Shown piece by piece: positions 42,591-50,700 of a DNA stretch of 64,000 nucleotides; position 1 is the first letter of the stretch, and the number at the start of each line of letters is the position of its first letter. The stretch is from Polyangiaceae bacterium (GTDB lineage: Bacteria; Myxococcota_A; Polyangia; Polyangiales; Polyangiaceae). The stretch lies in NCBI GenBank assembly GCA_016715885.1, contig JADJXL010000020.1:806001-870000 (forward strand), given 5' to 3'. The notes under the pieces were generated by a model. The model did no database searches. It was not told where the DNA came from and was given only the letters and a program-made list of their open reading frames with translations. The position numbers were made by a program, and so were the translations under genes.

Positions 42591-43886
42591 TCACTTCCCG
42601 CGTAATCGGAACGTCGGCACCAAGCAAATGGCCGAAAACATGGCAAGCGCGACGAACACGTAAAACAGCTTGTCCCAGCCGTACCTTTGGCTCACCCCGC
42701 GCGTCACGTATTCTTGCAAAATGGCCCCGACCGATCCAATCCCATTGACCACGCCCGCAGCGGTCGCCGCTGCATAAGGCCCGCCGGCATCTTGGGCGGC
42801 TGCGCCGCTGATCAGTGAATCCGGTCCAAAGAGCAGCGCGCCGACGAGCGCCATCACGACGAAATTGGTGACCATGCCGCTGGCGCCGATGCGAGCATAA
42901 AGAAATAGCGCCCCGGCGAGCATGACGAGCCACGCGGCGGCGAACATGGATCGAGGAATGCGCCGATTGCGATCGGAAAGCGTGCCCATCAGCATCGTCC
43001 CGGCGACGCCTCCCACCTCGAAGGAAATGGACATGTACCCCGCCGTCGTTTTGGAATACGCGAGCGCGGTGGTCAGGTAAAATGGCAGCCAAAATAAAAT
43101 GCTGTAACGAATGAGCTTCATTCCGAAGTACGACGCCCCGTAACACCACACCGTCGGGCTTCGCAGCACCCTCCTTCGTTCGACCTTGCGTTTTGCAGCA
43201 ACGGCAATGGGATCAGCATCTTCCGGGTTACCCGTCTTCGCCGCGCTCGTCCCAAGCGCGCCAGGGCCTGGTTTCAATAGCAAAAGCACCAGCACGCCCA
43301 CGAGCGCCACGACGACGGCGGGCCCCCAAAAGCTCGCACGCCAGCCCCAAAGCCCCAGCATCAGCGTGGCAAACCAAGTCGCAACGATTCCGCCGACTTG
43401 ATAACACGTCGCCCACACCCCCATGATGCGACCGCGGTTCGTCGGAGTCGTCCATTCCGCCATCGCTTTGATATTGCCCGGCCACCCCGACGATTGCGCG
43501 AATCCATTCACCATGAACGCAAGAAAAAACGCAATACCCAGGCTCGATGCACCAAATGCAACGCACGCTGCGGCCGATACCAGCATCCCCGCACCGATGA
43601 GCCTTCGAGCGCCCACGCGATCGCCCAGCGATCCATTCACGTATTGCCCCACGGCATAGGCCGCGAGATACCCCGTATCGACCCCGACGAGCGCGTCCTT
43701 GCCAAAGCTTTCCGCAATGGGAGCTTTCGCGACGCTGATACCTTTGCGCCCCAAATAGTACGTCGCGTACGACACCCACGTCAGGGTCCACGCTGTCCAG
43801 CGTCCGGGAGCGGGCGCCGCCTCGAGCGGTTGTTCGTCGATCGCCCCTCGCTCCACGGGCACCGCTGCGGTCGCGTCGCTTTTCAT
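42591..43886 (-). CDS. MFS transporter, organophosphate:phosphate antiporter-like (GlpT/UhpT family)
   Basis: A 431-residue protein with twelve predicted membrane segments. Family marks are an N-terminal 'SYATYYLGRKGISVAKAPIA', the loop 2-3 motif 'GSLGDRVGARRLIGAGML', 'VNGFAQSSGWPGNIKAMAEW', and 'NRGRIMGVWATCYQVGG'. These follow the OPA group that exchanges sugar phosphates or glycerol-3-phosphate for phosphate. The substrate is not predictable. The first 28 residues are a hydrophilic leader. The gene stands alone: the HAD gene is convergent and the TOPRIM gene ends 139 bp upstream. Confidence 0.88.
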   Translation of the reverse strand: MKSDATAAVPVERGAIDEQPLEAAPAPGRWTAWTLTWVSYATYYLGRKGISVAKAPIAESFGKDALVGVDTGYLAAYAVGQYVNGSLGDRVGARRLIGAGMLVSAAACVAFGASSLGIAFFLAFMVNGFAQSSGWPGNIKAMAEWTTPTNRGRIMGVWATCYQVGGIVATWFATLMLGLWGWRASFWGPAVVVALVGVLVLLLLKPGPGALGTSAAKTGNPEDADPIAVAAKRKVERRRVLRSPTVWCYGASYFGMKLIRYSILFWLPFYLTTALAYSKTTAGYMSISFEVGGVAGTMLMGTLSDRNRRIPRSMFAAAWLVMLAGALFLYARIGASGMVTNFVVMALVGALLFGPDSLISGAAAQDAGGPYAAATAAGVVNGIGSVGAILQEYVTRGVSQRYGWDKLFYVFVALAMFSAICLVPTFRLRGK

Positions 43887-44025
43887 CGCGGCGGCACAGT
43901 AGACACGAATCCGTGCGGCTGGCTAGTACAAACGTGTTAGGATGCCCCTCGAATGAGCGACGATTTTATGCTGGGAGATGTGGAAAACGCGCAAGGATGC
44001 ACATGAGGGCTGATGGTCGGCGAAA

Positions 44026-44853
44026 CTATTGTCGCGCAGCCGGACTCCACGTCATCACAGCTTCGCGAATCGCGGTGCATTCGAGCAGCCATTCGTGGGG
44101 CGCCGAATCATCCTTGAGACTCTGGAGCACTCGCTCGATGAGCTTGTCGACATCCTTGAGCGCCGCATCCATTCCCGACATCTGCTGCATCTTCGCGAGG
44201 ATATTTTTCCCAGCGAATACCATCAGTGCATTATCACGAAAAATCCCACCACGACGACATTGCGGTAGCAGTTGATGGAATGCATCGAGCAATTTTTGTC
44301 CGTCGAGGGCTGTATTGGTGCTATGGTCGTGCGCAATCCTGGTGAGATGACGCTCCAATTCTTCCGGTGAATCATTGAGCGGCACCTTCGTATCGACGCG
44401 ATTCCGCAAGGGTGCGCAAGCCGTGAGCGCCATGCGCGCAGCGGTCGCGCAAGCCAGGTCATCGAAAATGCGCTCGAGCAATGCCAAATATCCTGCCTTC
44501 TTTGCATCGTCCCATCCGAACGCGCGAGCAAGAACATCAGGATCGATGAAATAGTTCTCGATTTCTTTACGACCCCACATCCAGCCGACCATGTGATGCC
44601 CATCGTCGCGCTTGACTTGCCATTCCAAAGCTTTGGATACGGGATGCGGCACCCAGCCAAGCGGTTTCCTCGGGAAATCATTATCCTTGAAGGCGCATAC
44701 GTTCGGGTTGCTATGACGCCAAGCAATGACCGTGTTGGGAAATCCGTCCTTCCCTCCGCTTGGTGTGACCGCAAGCCCAGCCCCTCGAAGAATGATGCTC
44801 AACAAGCGAACATCCGGGCCGTGAGCATTGCCCTCGCAAAGCAGTTCAGTCAC
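44026..44853 (-). CDS. TOPRIM-like (DUF4435-type) protein, putative effector of an ATPase-TOPRIM module
   Basis: About 275 residues. The N-terminal part has TOPRIM character: a beta-strand ending in an acidic residue and Gly (TELLCEGNAHG), 'SGGKDGFPNTVIAWRHSN', then an acidic cluster after a strand (CAFKDNDFP), and the 'WGRKEIENYFIDPDVLARAF' segment typical of DUF4435/OLD-type TOPRIM proteins. The rest is helical. GTG at 44853 shares its bases with the stop of the ATPase gene (GTGA), so expression is coupled; GTG at 44859 is also possible. The pairing ABC-ATPase then TOPRIM matches the AriA-AriB organisation of PARIS, where AriB is a toxic RNA nuclease released after AriA senses phage anti-restriction proteins. 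Direct similarity to AriB is not proven. Confidence 0.7.
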   Translation of the reverse strand: MTELLCEGNAHGPDVRLLSIILRGAGLAVTPSGGKDGFPNTVIAWRHSNPNVCAFKDNDFPRKPLGWVPHPVSKALEWQVKRDDGHHMVGWMWGRKEIENYFIDPDVLARAFGWDDAKKAGYLALLERIFDDLACATAARMALTACAPLRNRVDTKVPLNDSPEELERHLTRIAHDHSTNTALDGQKLLDAFHQLLPQCRRGGIFRDNALMVFAGKNILAKMQQMSGMDAALKDVDKLIERVLQSLKDDSAPHEWLLECTAIREAVMTWSPAARQ

Positions 44854-45947
44854 AGGCACGGGTTACCCTCCGAAAGACGTGTAATCGTGTGAGGGCTGAC
44901 GAGCGACGACACGGATCTCGAATGCGTCGTGAAAATGAATTGGTTTTTTTCACCGAGCATCGGCAACAGCCCAAGAAGCAACTGCGCCAGCGGCGGATGC
45001 AAGTTCAAGTCGATTTCGTCAATGATGACGATGGAACGGTGAATCTGCTGCTTCACGCATTGAAACAAGATCGGAAAAATGGCTTGCTCTCCCGACGACA
45101 TTTCCGCAAGCGCGTACGTATGTGATCCGTCACTGAGGATGAAACGCGTCTTTCCCGGCGTCGGACCATCATAAATGGGCTCGAGCCCCGCAAACGTATG
45201 ACCAGGAAAAGCTTTGCTGTAAAGCGCTTCGATTTGGCCCAAGAAATCCGCCTTCGGATGCGGCCCACGCTGCTCGCGCATACTGTACCATTCTTTTAAA
45301 TTCTCCTCGACCTGCGCAATGCCAAGATAATAAGGGAGCTCGGTCCCAACGGCAATCCCCCGCTGATCGCGCTCACGCGCAATGGAGCTCGCCGTGTTTC
45401 TAAACTGGTCGTACCAAAAAACGCCCGGCAGCCGAGGAAATAGATCCCGTAACCTCCTATCCATCTTCGCTCCGCTCGCCGCATAGGAGCGTCCCTGGAA
45501 TTGAAATATCTCGTTCTCAGGGCCGAGCGTACGTACCCGAGCGCCCTCGAGACGCAGCGTAACCAGCTCGCTGTCGCCGGGCGACACAAACCCTGTCCGT
45601 CCCGTTGGATGCGTAGCGTCCCACCACCGCGATGCAGCTTCTTGCGTGGCCTCGAGCTCGTCCGCGTCAAACTCCACCTCGAGCTCGACAACGGGATCGC
45701 CATGCGCGAGAAACCTGTCCGCGACCCATCCGGTCCACGAAAACTCACGGAAATCCTGAACTTTGCGTTGCGCAAGCGCGAGCGTGAGGGCAATCGCCTG
45801 AAGGATGGTCGTCTTTCCTGACGCGTTGTCCCCAAGAATCAAATATTCGTCTGCTATTTCGCCCAAAGCCTTGTTTCGAAAGTCGATTTCGATCCCCGGC
45901 GGCTCGAACTTCTTGAATCGCTCTACTCGCGCGCGTCGCAGTCGCAT
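44850..45947 (-). CDS. ABC/AAA_15-type ATPase, AriA/OLD-like, coupled to TOPRIM protein
   Basis: A 365-residue ATPase of the SMC/OLD type: Walker A 'LILGDNASGKTTILQAIALT' (about residue 37), a signature-like EMSSGEQAIFP, Walker B SIVIIDEIDLNLHP and an H-loop 'FIFTTHSRS'. The insertion between the half-domains is short, and no coiled coil is evident. Proteins of this kind are the sensor ATPases of several defence systems (PARIS AriA, OLD, Septu). ATG at 45947 gives MRLRRARVERFKKFE; 45989 is possible. The stop overlaps the TOPRIM start by four bases. It is divergent from the unknown gene at 46564 across the palindromic array. Confidence 0.85.
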   Translation of the reverse strand: MRLRRARVERFKKFEPPGIEIDFRNKALGEIADEYLILGDNASGKTTILQAIALTLALAQRKVQDFREFSWTGWVADRFLAHGDPVVELEVEFDADELEATQEAASRWWDATHPTGRTGFVSPGDSELVTLRLEGARVRTLGPENEIFQFQGRSYAASGAKMDRRLRDLFPRLPGVFWYDQFRNTASSIARERDQRGIAVGTELPYYLGIAQVEENLKEWYSMREQRGPHPKADFLGQIEALYSKAFPGHTFAGLEPIYDGPTPGKTRFILSDGSHTYALAEMSSGEQAIFPILFQCVKQQIHRSIVIIDEIDLNLHPPLAQLLLGLLPMLGEKNQFIFTTHSRSVSSLVSPHTITRLSEGNPCL

Positions 45948-46159
45948 GTCGCACCGTGCTTCGATTGTGGTCCGATGCTGTACCATCATCCCTCGTCGAG
46001 CGACAAGAATTCTTCCCGCCGTTCCGTTCGGACAGGTCCCCAGCTCTCAGTCGCTCATCGACGAAGCCAGCATCCGAACGCATGCATGTTGCCTTCCGTC
46101 GACGACATCGTCAGCACCCACTGCAACACGCGCCCTGATCCATTTCATCCGCGCCCGCC
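45948..46159. other. Divergent intergenic region, left part
   Basis: The 616 bases between the ATPase start and the next gene hold no convincing gene. This left part shows no clear repeat or promoter to the eye. The array follows at 46160, and 46397-46563 lies in front of the rightward gene, whose ATG has an AGGCGAGG about nine bases upstream. Confidence 0.5.
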
Positions 46160-46396
46160 GCTGTAAACGCTTGTCACGGCAGGCGCGATGACGCCGACGC
46201 CATTGCAAGCGCTTGTTGCAACGCGCGCGCATGCACGCCTGTCATCACAAGCGCTTGTTGCAACGCCCGCGCATGCACACCTGTCATCACAAGCGCTTGT
46301 TGCAACGCTCGCGCATGCACACCTTTCGTCACAAGCGCTTGTTGCAACGCACGCGCATGCACACCTGCCGCTGCAAACGCTTGTGACGGCATCGGC
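46160..46396. repeat. Six-unit palindromic array, exactly 42 bp apart
   Basis: The octamer AAGCGCTT, inside the perfect palindrome ACAAGCGCTTGT in units 3 to 5, begins at 46207, 46249, 46291 and 46333. Degenerate flanking units with AAACGCTT begin at 46165 and 46375. All six spacings are exactly 42 bases, four turns of B-DNA, so the palindromes face the same side. Inner units share a longer core with TTGCAACG and CGCGCATGCAC. Outer units end differently (CACGGC, GACGGC). It lies in the divergent region between the ATPase gene and the gene at 46564. Confidence 0.9.
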
Positions 46397-46563
46397 GGCA
46401 TCGCGAAAGGCAAAACCAGGCGTTGCAATGCCATCGGCGGATGCCCTCCCCGATGCGCTTGACCCAACGGGCCCCTCACAGCTTTCGCATACAAAATTCT
46501 TGACTCGCCACCGTCGTGCCCAGTATCGTCGTCCACAGTTCGTAGAAAGGCGAGGCGATACTC

Positions 46564-47229
46564 ATGGCCAAAAATACTTACCAGTCCTACACCGAAAAGA
46601 CGCCGATCTATGCTTTTCGAGCGGATTTCGTGTGGCGCGGAGCGATGTGCATAGCGCTCGGCACGCGTCATCCGGCGCTCGTCGGCATTGGAAATGAAGC
46701 CAATGCCATCGTCGCACAAATCGATGCGCGGCTCGCGGCGCTGCAAGCCGCAGAAGACGACCAGCTCCGCGCGCGCGCAATCGAGAATGCCGAAAAGCTC
46801 GATGTCGTCGACGTGTACACCGAATTGCGTCGCACGATGAGCGCGAAGAATTACGATGTCGCGAAGATCCTCCCTGATGCGCCATCGATCCTGAAGCGTA
46901 TGCGTGCCGATAGCTTCGCAGCGCGCGCCGATATCGCCGTCGCGAACCTCGAGGCGCTCCCCGAGAATGACCCTATCCGCGTCGCGTTCCTCGCAAACCT
47001 CAAAAAGGAATTGGCTGAATTTCACGAGGCCGACAAGGCCGAGGACAAGACGCAGGCGGCGCTTCGCAGCGGCAACGTGGCATTGACGCTCTGCAAGTCC
47101 GAATTGGCTCAAGCGCGCGAAGCCCAGCTCGGCGCGATTTTGACCGAATTGAAGGATCGCGAAAAGTCTTCGGCGTTTACGCTGCCTTGGCGCAAGTATT
47201 CACGAGCAGCAGACGACGGCGAAGAATAG
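46564..47229 (+). CDS. Unknown alpha-helical protein
   Basis: A 221-residue protein with no signal peptide or membrane segment. It is highly helical and charged from residue 50 on ('QIDARLAALQAAEDDQLRAR', 'IRVAFLANLKKELAEFHEAD'). The first 45 residues are more ordered ('YAFRADFVWRGAMCIALGTR'). I do not recognise a family. The start ATG at 46564 has a good AGGCGAGG upstream. It lies directly right of the palindromic array and is divergent from the ATPase-TOPRIM pair, so the array may control both. It is followed in the same frame, immediately after its TAG, by a DUF418 remnant. Confidence 0.75.
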   Translation: MAKNTYQSYTEKTPIYAFRADFVWRGAMCIALGTRHPALVGIGNEANAIVAQIDARLAALQAAEDDQLRARAIENAEKLDVVDVYTELRRTMSAKNYDVAKILPDAPSILKRMRADSFAARADIAVANLEALPENDPIRVAFLANLKKELAEFHEADKAEDKTQAALRSGNVALTLCKSELAQAREAQLGAILTELKDREKSSAFTLPWRKYSRAADDGEE

Positions 47230-47280
47230 AACACGCTCACACCTTTACGTCGGCGACCGAGACGTGCGCAGACACCCGCA

Positions 47281-47634
47281 CGGGAAAATCTCGACGTCCC
47301 CCTTCCCATTCTCGCGGCGTTTTATGTCGCAGCGCTCACGCTGCTTACGGAGCGGCCGTGGTGGCGCGACAAATTGGCCATTTTCGGCCCTGCCGGGCAA
47401 ATGGCTGTGACGAATTACCTGAGCCAAAGCATTCTAGCAATCATTGTTTATTACGGCGTCGGATTCGGCGCGATTGGTGACATTGGCCTGCGGACGACAC
47501 TGTACCTGCCGCTCAGCGTGTTCGCGCTGCAGATTGCGTGGAGCCACGTTTGGCTGCGACATTTTCGCTTTGGCCCCGTGGAATGGGTCTGGCGATCGGT
47601 CACGTACGGATCGATGCAACCGATTCGGCGCTGA
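47281..47634 (+). pseudogene. C-terminal remnant of a DUF418 (YeiB-like) membrane protein
   Basis: The frame from 47281 encodes only the last 117 or so residues of a DUF418 protein: membrane segments 'PILAAFYVAALTLLTERPW' and 'FALQIAWSHVWLRHFRFGPV', the DUF418 marks GPAGQMAVTNYLSQS and GPVEWVWRSVTYGSMQP. Complete family members have about 400 residues with about ten membrane spans, so the N-terminal two thirds are missing. No ATG start with a binding site is present. The join is directly after the stop of the unknown gene at 47229, suggesting a deletion or insertion breakpoint there. Confidence 0.75.
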
Positions 47635-47699
47635 ATATCGCGGTAGGTTTTTCGGAGAGTAACCAAATCGCCATCGTCATCCGGCGCCTCACCCCCCGA

Positions 47700-47743
47700 C
47701 CCCCTCTCCAGCTTCGCGGCTTCGCCGCTACGTGGAGAGGGGG
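47700..47743. terminator. Perfect 11-bp hairpin between converging units
   Basis: CCCCCTCTCCA at 47700-47710 pairs with TGGAGAGGGGG at 47733-47743; the 22-base loop contains CGCGGC/GCCGCT-like inner pairing. It lies between the DUF418 remnant and the convergent 1556-residue surface-protein gene. Confidence 0.55.
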
Positions 47744-47763
47744 AGCCGGAGAGGCTCGGCATT

Positions 47764-50700
47764 TCAGGCAGCCTTGCGCCTGCGCACGAAGGCAATGCCA
47801 AGCGCGCCGAGGACGAATGCAATGGCGCCCGCGTCATTGTCGGTACCTGGGGCCGTGCGGCAATCGCAGCCGCCGCTATCGACCGGGCGATCGGTGGGTG
47901 CGCCGCCGGAACCGCCTTCGCCAGCGGCTCCACCAGCGCCTGCAATGCCGCCCTCGCCGCCCATTCCGCCGCCTCCAGCGCCGCCCATGCCGCCAGCGCC
48001 GCCGGCGCCGCCCATTCCGCCGCCACCGCCAGCGCCACCTTGACCCTCGGTCGTGCAGGTGTCGCTGCAGCCGTCACCGACCTCGACATTGCCGTCGTCG
48101 CATGCTTCGACGCCGTCTTTGACGAAACCGTCGCCGCAGATGCCATTCTTGCAGCCGCTCACGCAATTGTCGGTGTCGACTTGGTTGCCGTCGTCGCATT
48201 CTTCGACGCCCGATTGAATGTGCCCATCACCGCAGGTTGCCGACAAGCACGTATTGAGACATGCGTCGGTGTTGTCGGTGTTTCCATCGTCGCACATTTC
48301 ACCCGGACCGACCACGCCATCGCCGCAACCGGGCAATGAGCAATTGTTGCGACACGCATCGTCGTCGACCATGTTGCCATCGTCGCATGCTTCGACGCCG
48401 GATTGCACATGGCCATCGCCACACGTGGCAAAAGCGCAACCCACGAGACAGGCGTCGGTGTTGTTGGCATTGCCGTCGTCGCATGGTTCGACGCCCGTTT
48501 GAACGAATCCGTCACCGCAGCTCGCGTCGACGCATTGGTTGAGGCACGCGTCCGCATTGCTTGCATTGCCGTCGTCGCATTGCTCCATGCCGGCGTACAC
48601 GTGCCCGTCGCCGCAGCTCGCATTGATGCACGTATTCAAGCAGGCGTCCGTGTTGTTCACGTTGCCGTCGTCGCATTGCTCGACGCCCATTTGCACCTGA
48701 CCGTCGCCGCATTTCGCATTGACGCAGGTATTCAAACAAGCGTCCGTGTTGCTCGTATTGCCGTCGTCGCATTGCTCGAAGCCCATACGAATGAACCCGT
48801 CGCCGCAGCTTGCATTGGTGCACGTGTTCAAGCAAGCGTCGGTGTTGCTCGTATTGCCGTCGTCGCATTGCTCCATGCCCGCGTACACGTGCCCGTCGCC
48901 GCAGGTTGCATTGGCACACGTATTGAGACATGCGTCGTCGTTGTTCATGTTGCCGTCGTCGCACTCTTCGCCGACTTGCACGACGCCGTCGCCGCAACCC
49001 GCCAAAGCGCACATATTCGAGCACATGTCGTTGTTGTTCGTGTTTCCGTCGTCGCATTGCTCGACGCCCGATTGCACGTACCCGTCGCCGCAGGTTGCAT
49101 TCATGCAGCCCATGACGCACGCGTCGGTGTTGATCATGTTCCCGTCGTCGCACTCTTCGACGCCCGTTCGGACGAACCCATCGCCGCAGGTTGCATTCGA
49201 GCAGCTATTCAAGCAAGCATCGGTGTTCGACGTATTTCCGTCGTCGCACATCTCGCCTGCTTGCACGTATCCGTCACCGCAAATGGCCGCTTCGCAGGCA
49301 TTCGTGCACGTGTCGGTGTTCGACATATTGCCGTCGTCGCACGTCTCGACGCCCATTTGCACGAATCCATCGCCGCAAGTTGCATTCGTGCAGCCCATGA
49401 CGCAGGCGTCGGTGTTGATCATGTTCCCGTCGTCGCACTCTTCGACGCCATTACGAACGAATCCGTCGCCGCAGGTCGCTGTGACGCATGTATTCAGGCA
49501 GCCGTCGGTGTTCACGCCATTGGCGTCGTCGCATTGCTCGGGGCCGTTGGTCATGCCGTCACCGCAGAAAGGCCCTGGGCCGTTGCACATGCTGTTGCAT
49601 TTGCCGTATTGGCCATTTTGCGCGCCGTCGTCGCACGTTTCGCCCGCGCCGAGGATGCCGTCGCCGCATACCGAAGCCATGGCATATTCATAAGCGCCCA
49701 TATCGTGCGCGGCGCCGCCGATGCCGTCGCCATCGAGGGGCCTTGGGGTGCCTTCGATGTCCTTGTTCGGAGCGCCCGTCGCAGTGCCGACGTCGATGCA
49801 GAAGCTCGATCCTTGCAGCTTCAGGTTCGTCGGAGCGGATACGTAGAGCGGGTTCGACGATATGCTGCCCGTCCCCGCAGTCACGCCCGAATAGTCGTTG
49901 CTCGAGTTGCCCCAGACGTTCGAATACGTGACCGAAACCGATGTCGATCCGCTGAAGGTATAGCGGTAGACACCGTATTGTTGCTGCGTGATGATCGAGT
50001 TTTTCACGTTCATCGTCGCGGTCGATCCCGACGTGGATTCGGCATAGACGCCATAGCTCGCGTTGGCATGAATGGTCGCGTTGGTGATCGACACGGTGGC
50101 CGCCGAATTGTTCGACGTGGCCATGTACGCGCCTGCCAAGGTATTGCTTCGAAGCAGCGCATTGGTCAGGCTTCCGGCGCCGGCGCGTTCGTAATACACG
50201 CCGTATTGATTGCCGTGCGCGGTGAGCCCATCGATGGGGAACGATCCTTCCGAAATGCGTACGCCATAGGTCGCGTCGTTCACGACGATGCCATTGAAGA
50301 CGTTGTTCGTCGACGTCTGTCGCATGTCGATGCCCCACCAATTCGCCGCGCCGGTGGTCGAAGAACGAATCGTCACGGGCTGAGCGACCGTTCCATTCGA
50401 CTTCAACGTGCCCTTGATGATGAGCTCCGATCGGGTGAGGCTGTTATTCGATTGCATGGCGTCGTTCGTCGGAAAACGCAGCGTCACGCCTGCATCCAGG
50501 GTCAACGTGACACCGGGAGCCACCGTGATGTCGCCCGTAGCCGTGTACGGCGAACCCGCCAAATTGAGCGTGGTATCGGTCCAGAGCACGCCGACGAGCG
50601 CCGGGGTCGCATCGCCTGCATACGGAAGGGCTCCAATGTCGCCTCCTCCGCTGGACGCGAAACGGCACGGCGAGTTCGACGTAATGCGGAGGTTCGTCGG

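Noticed and set aside
46160..46396. CRISPR array
   Set aside because: The units are contiguous, with no unique spacers between repeats, and the core is palindromic. No cas genes are present.
46174..47112. A gene on either strand through the palindromic array (repeats of about 14 residues, 46188-46697 + and 46174-47112 -)
   Set aside because: Both frames stay open because the repeat length is a multiple of three. The minus frame runs through the well-supported 46564 gene, and neither has a convincing start context.
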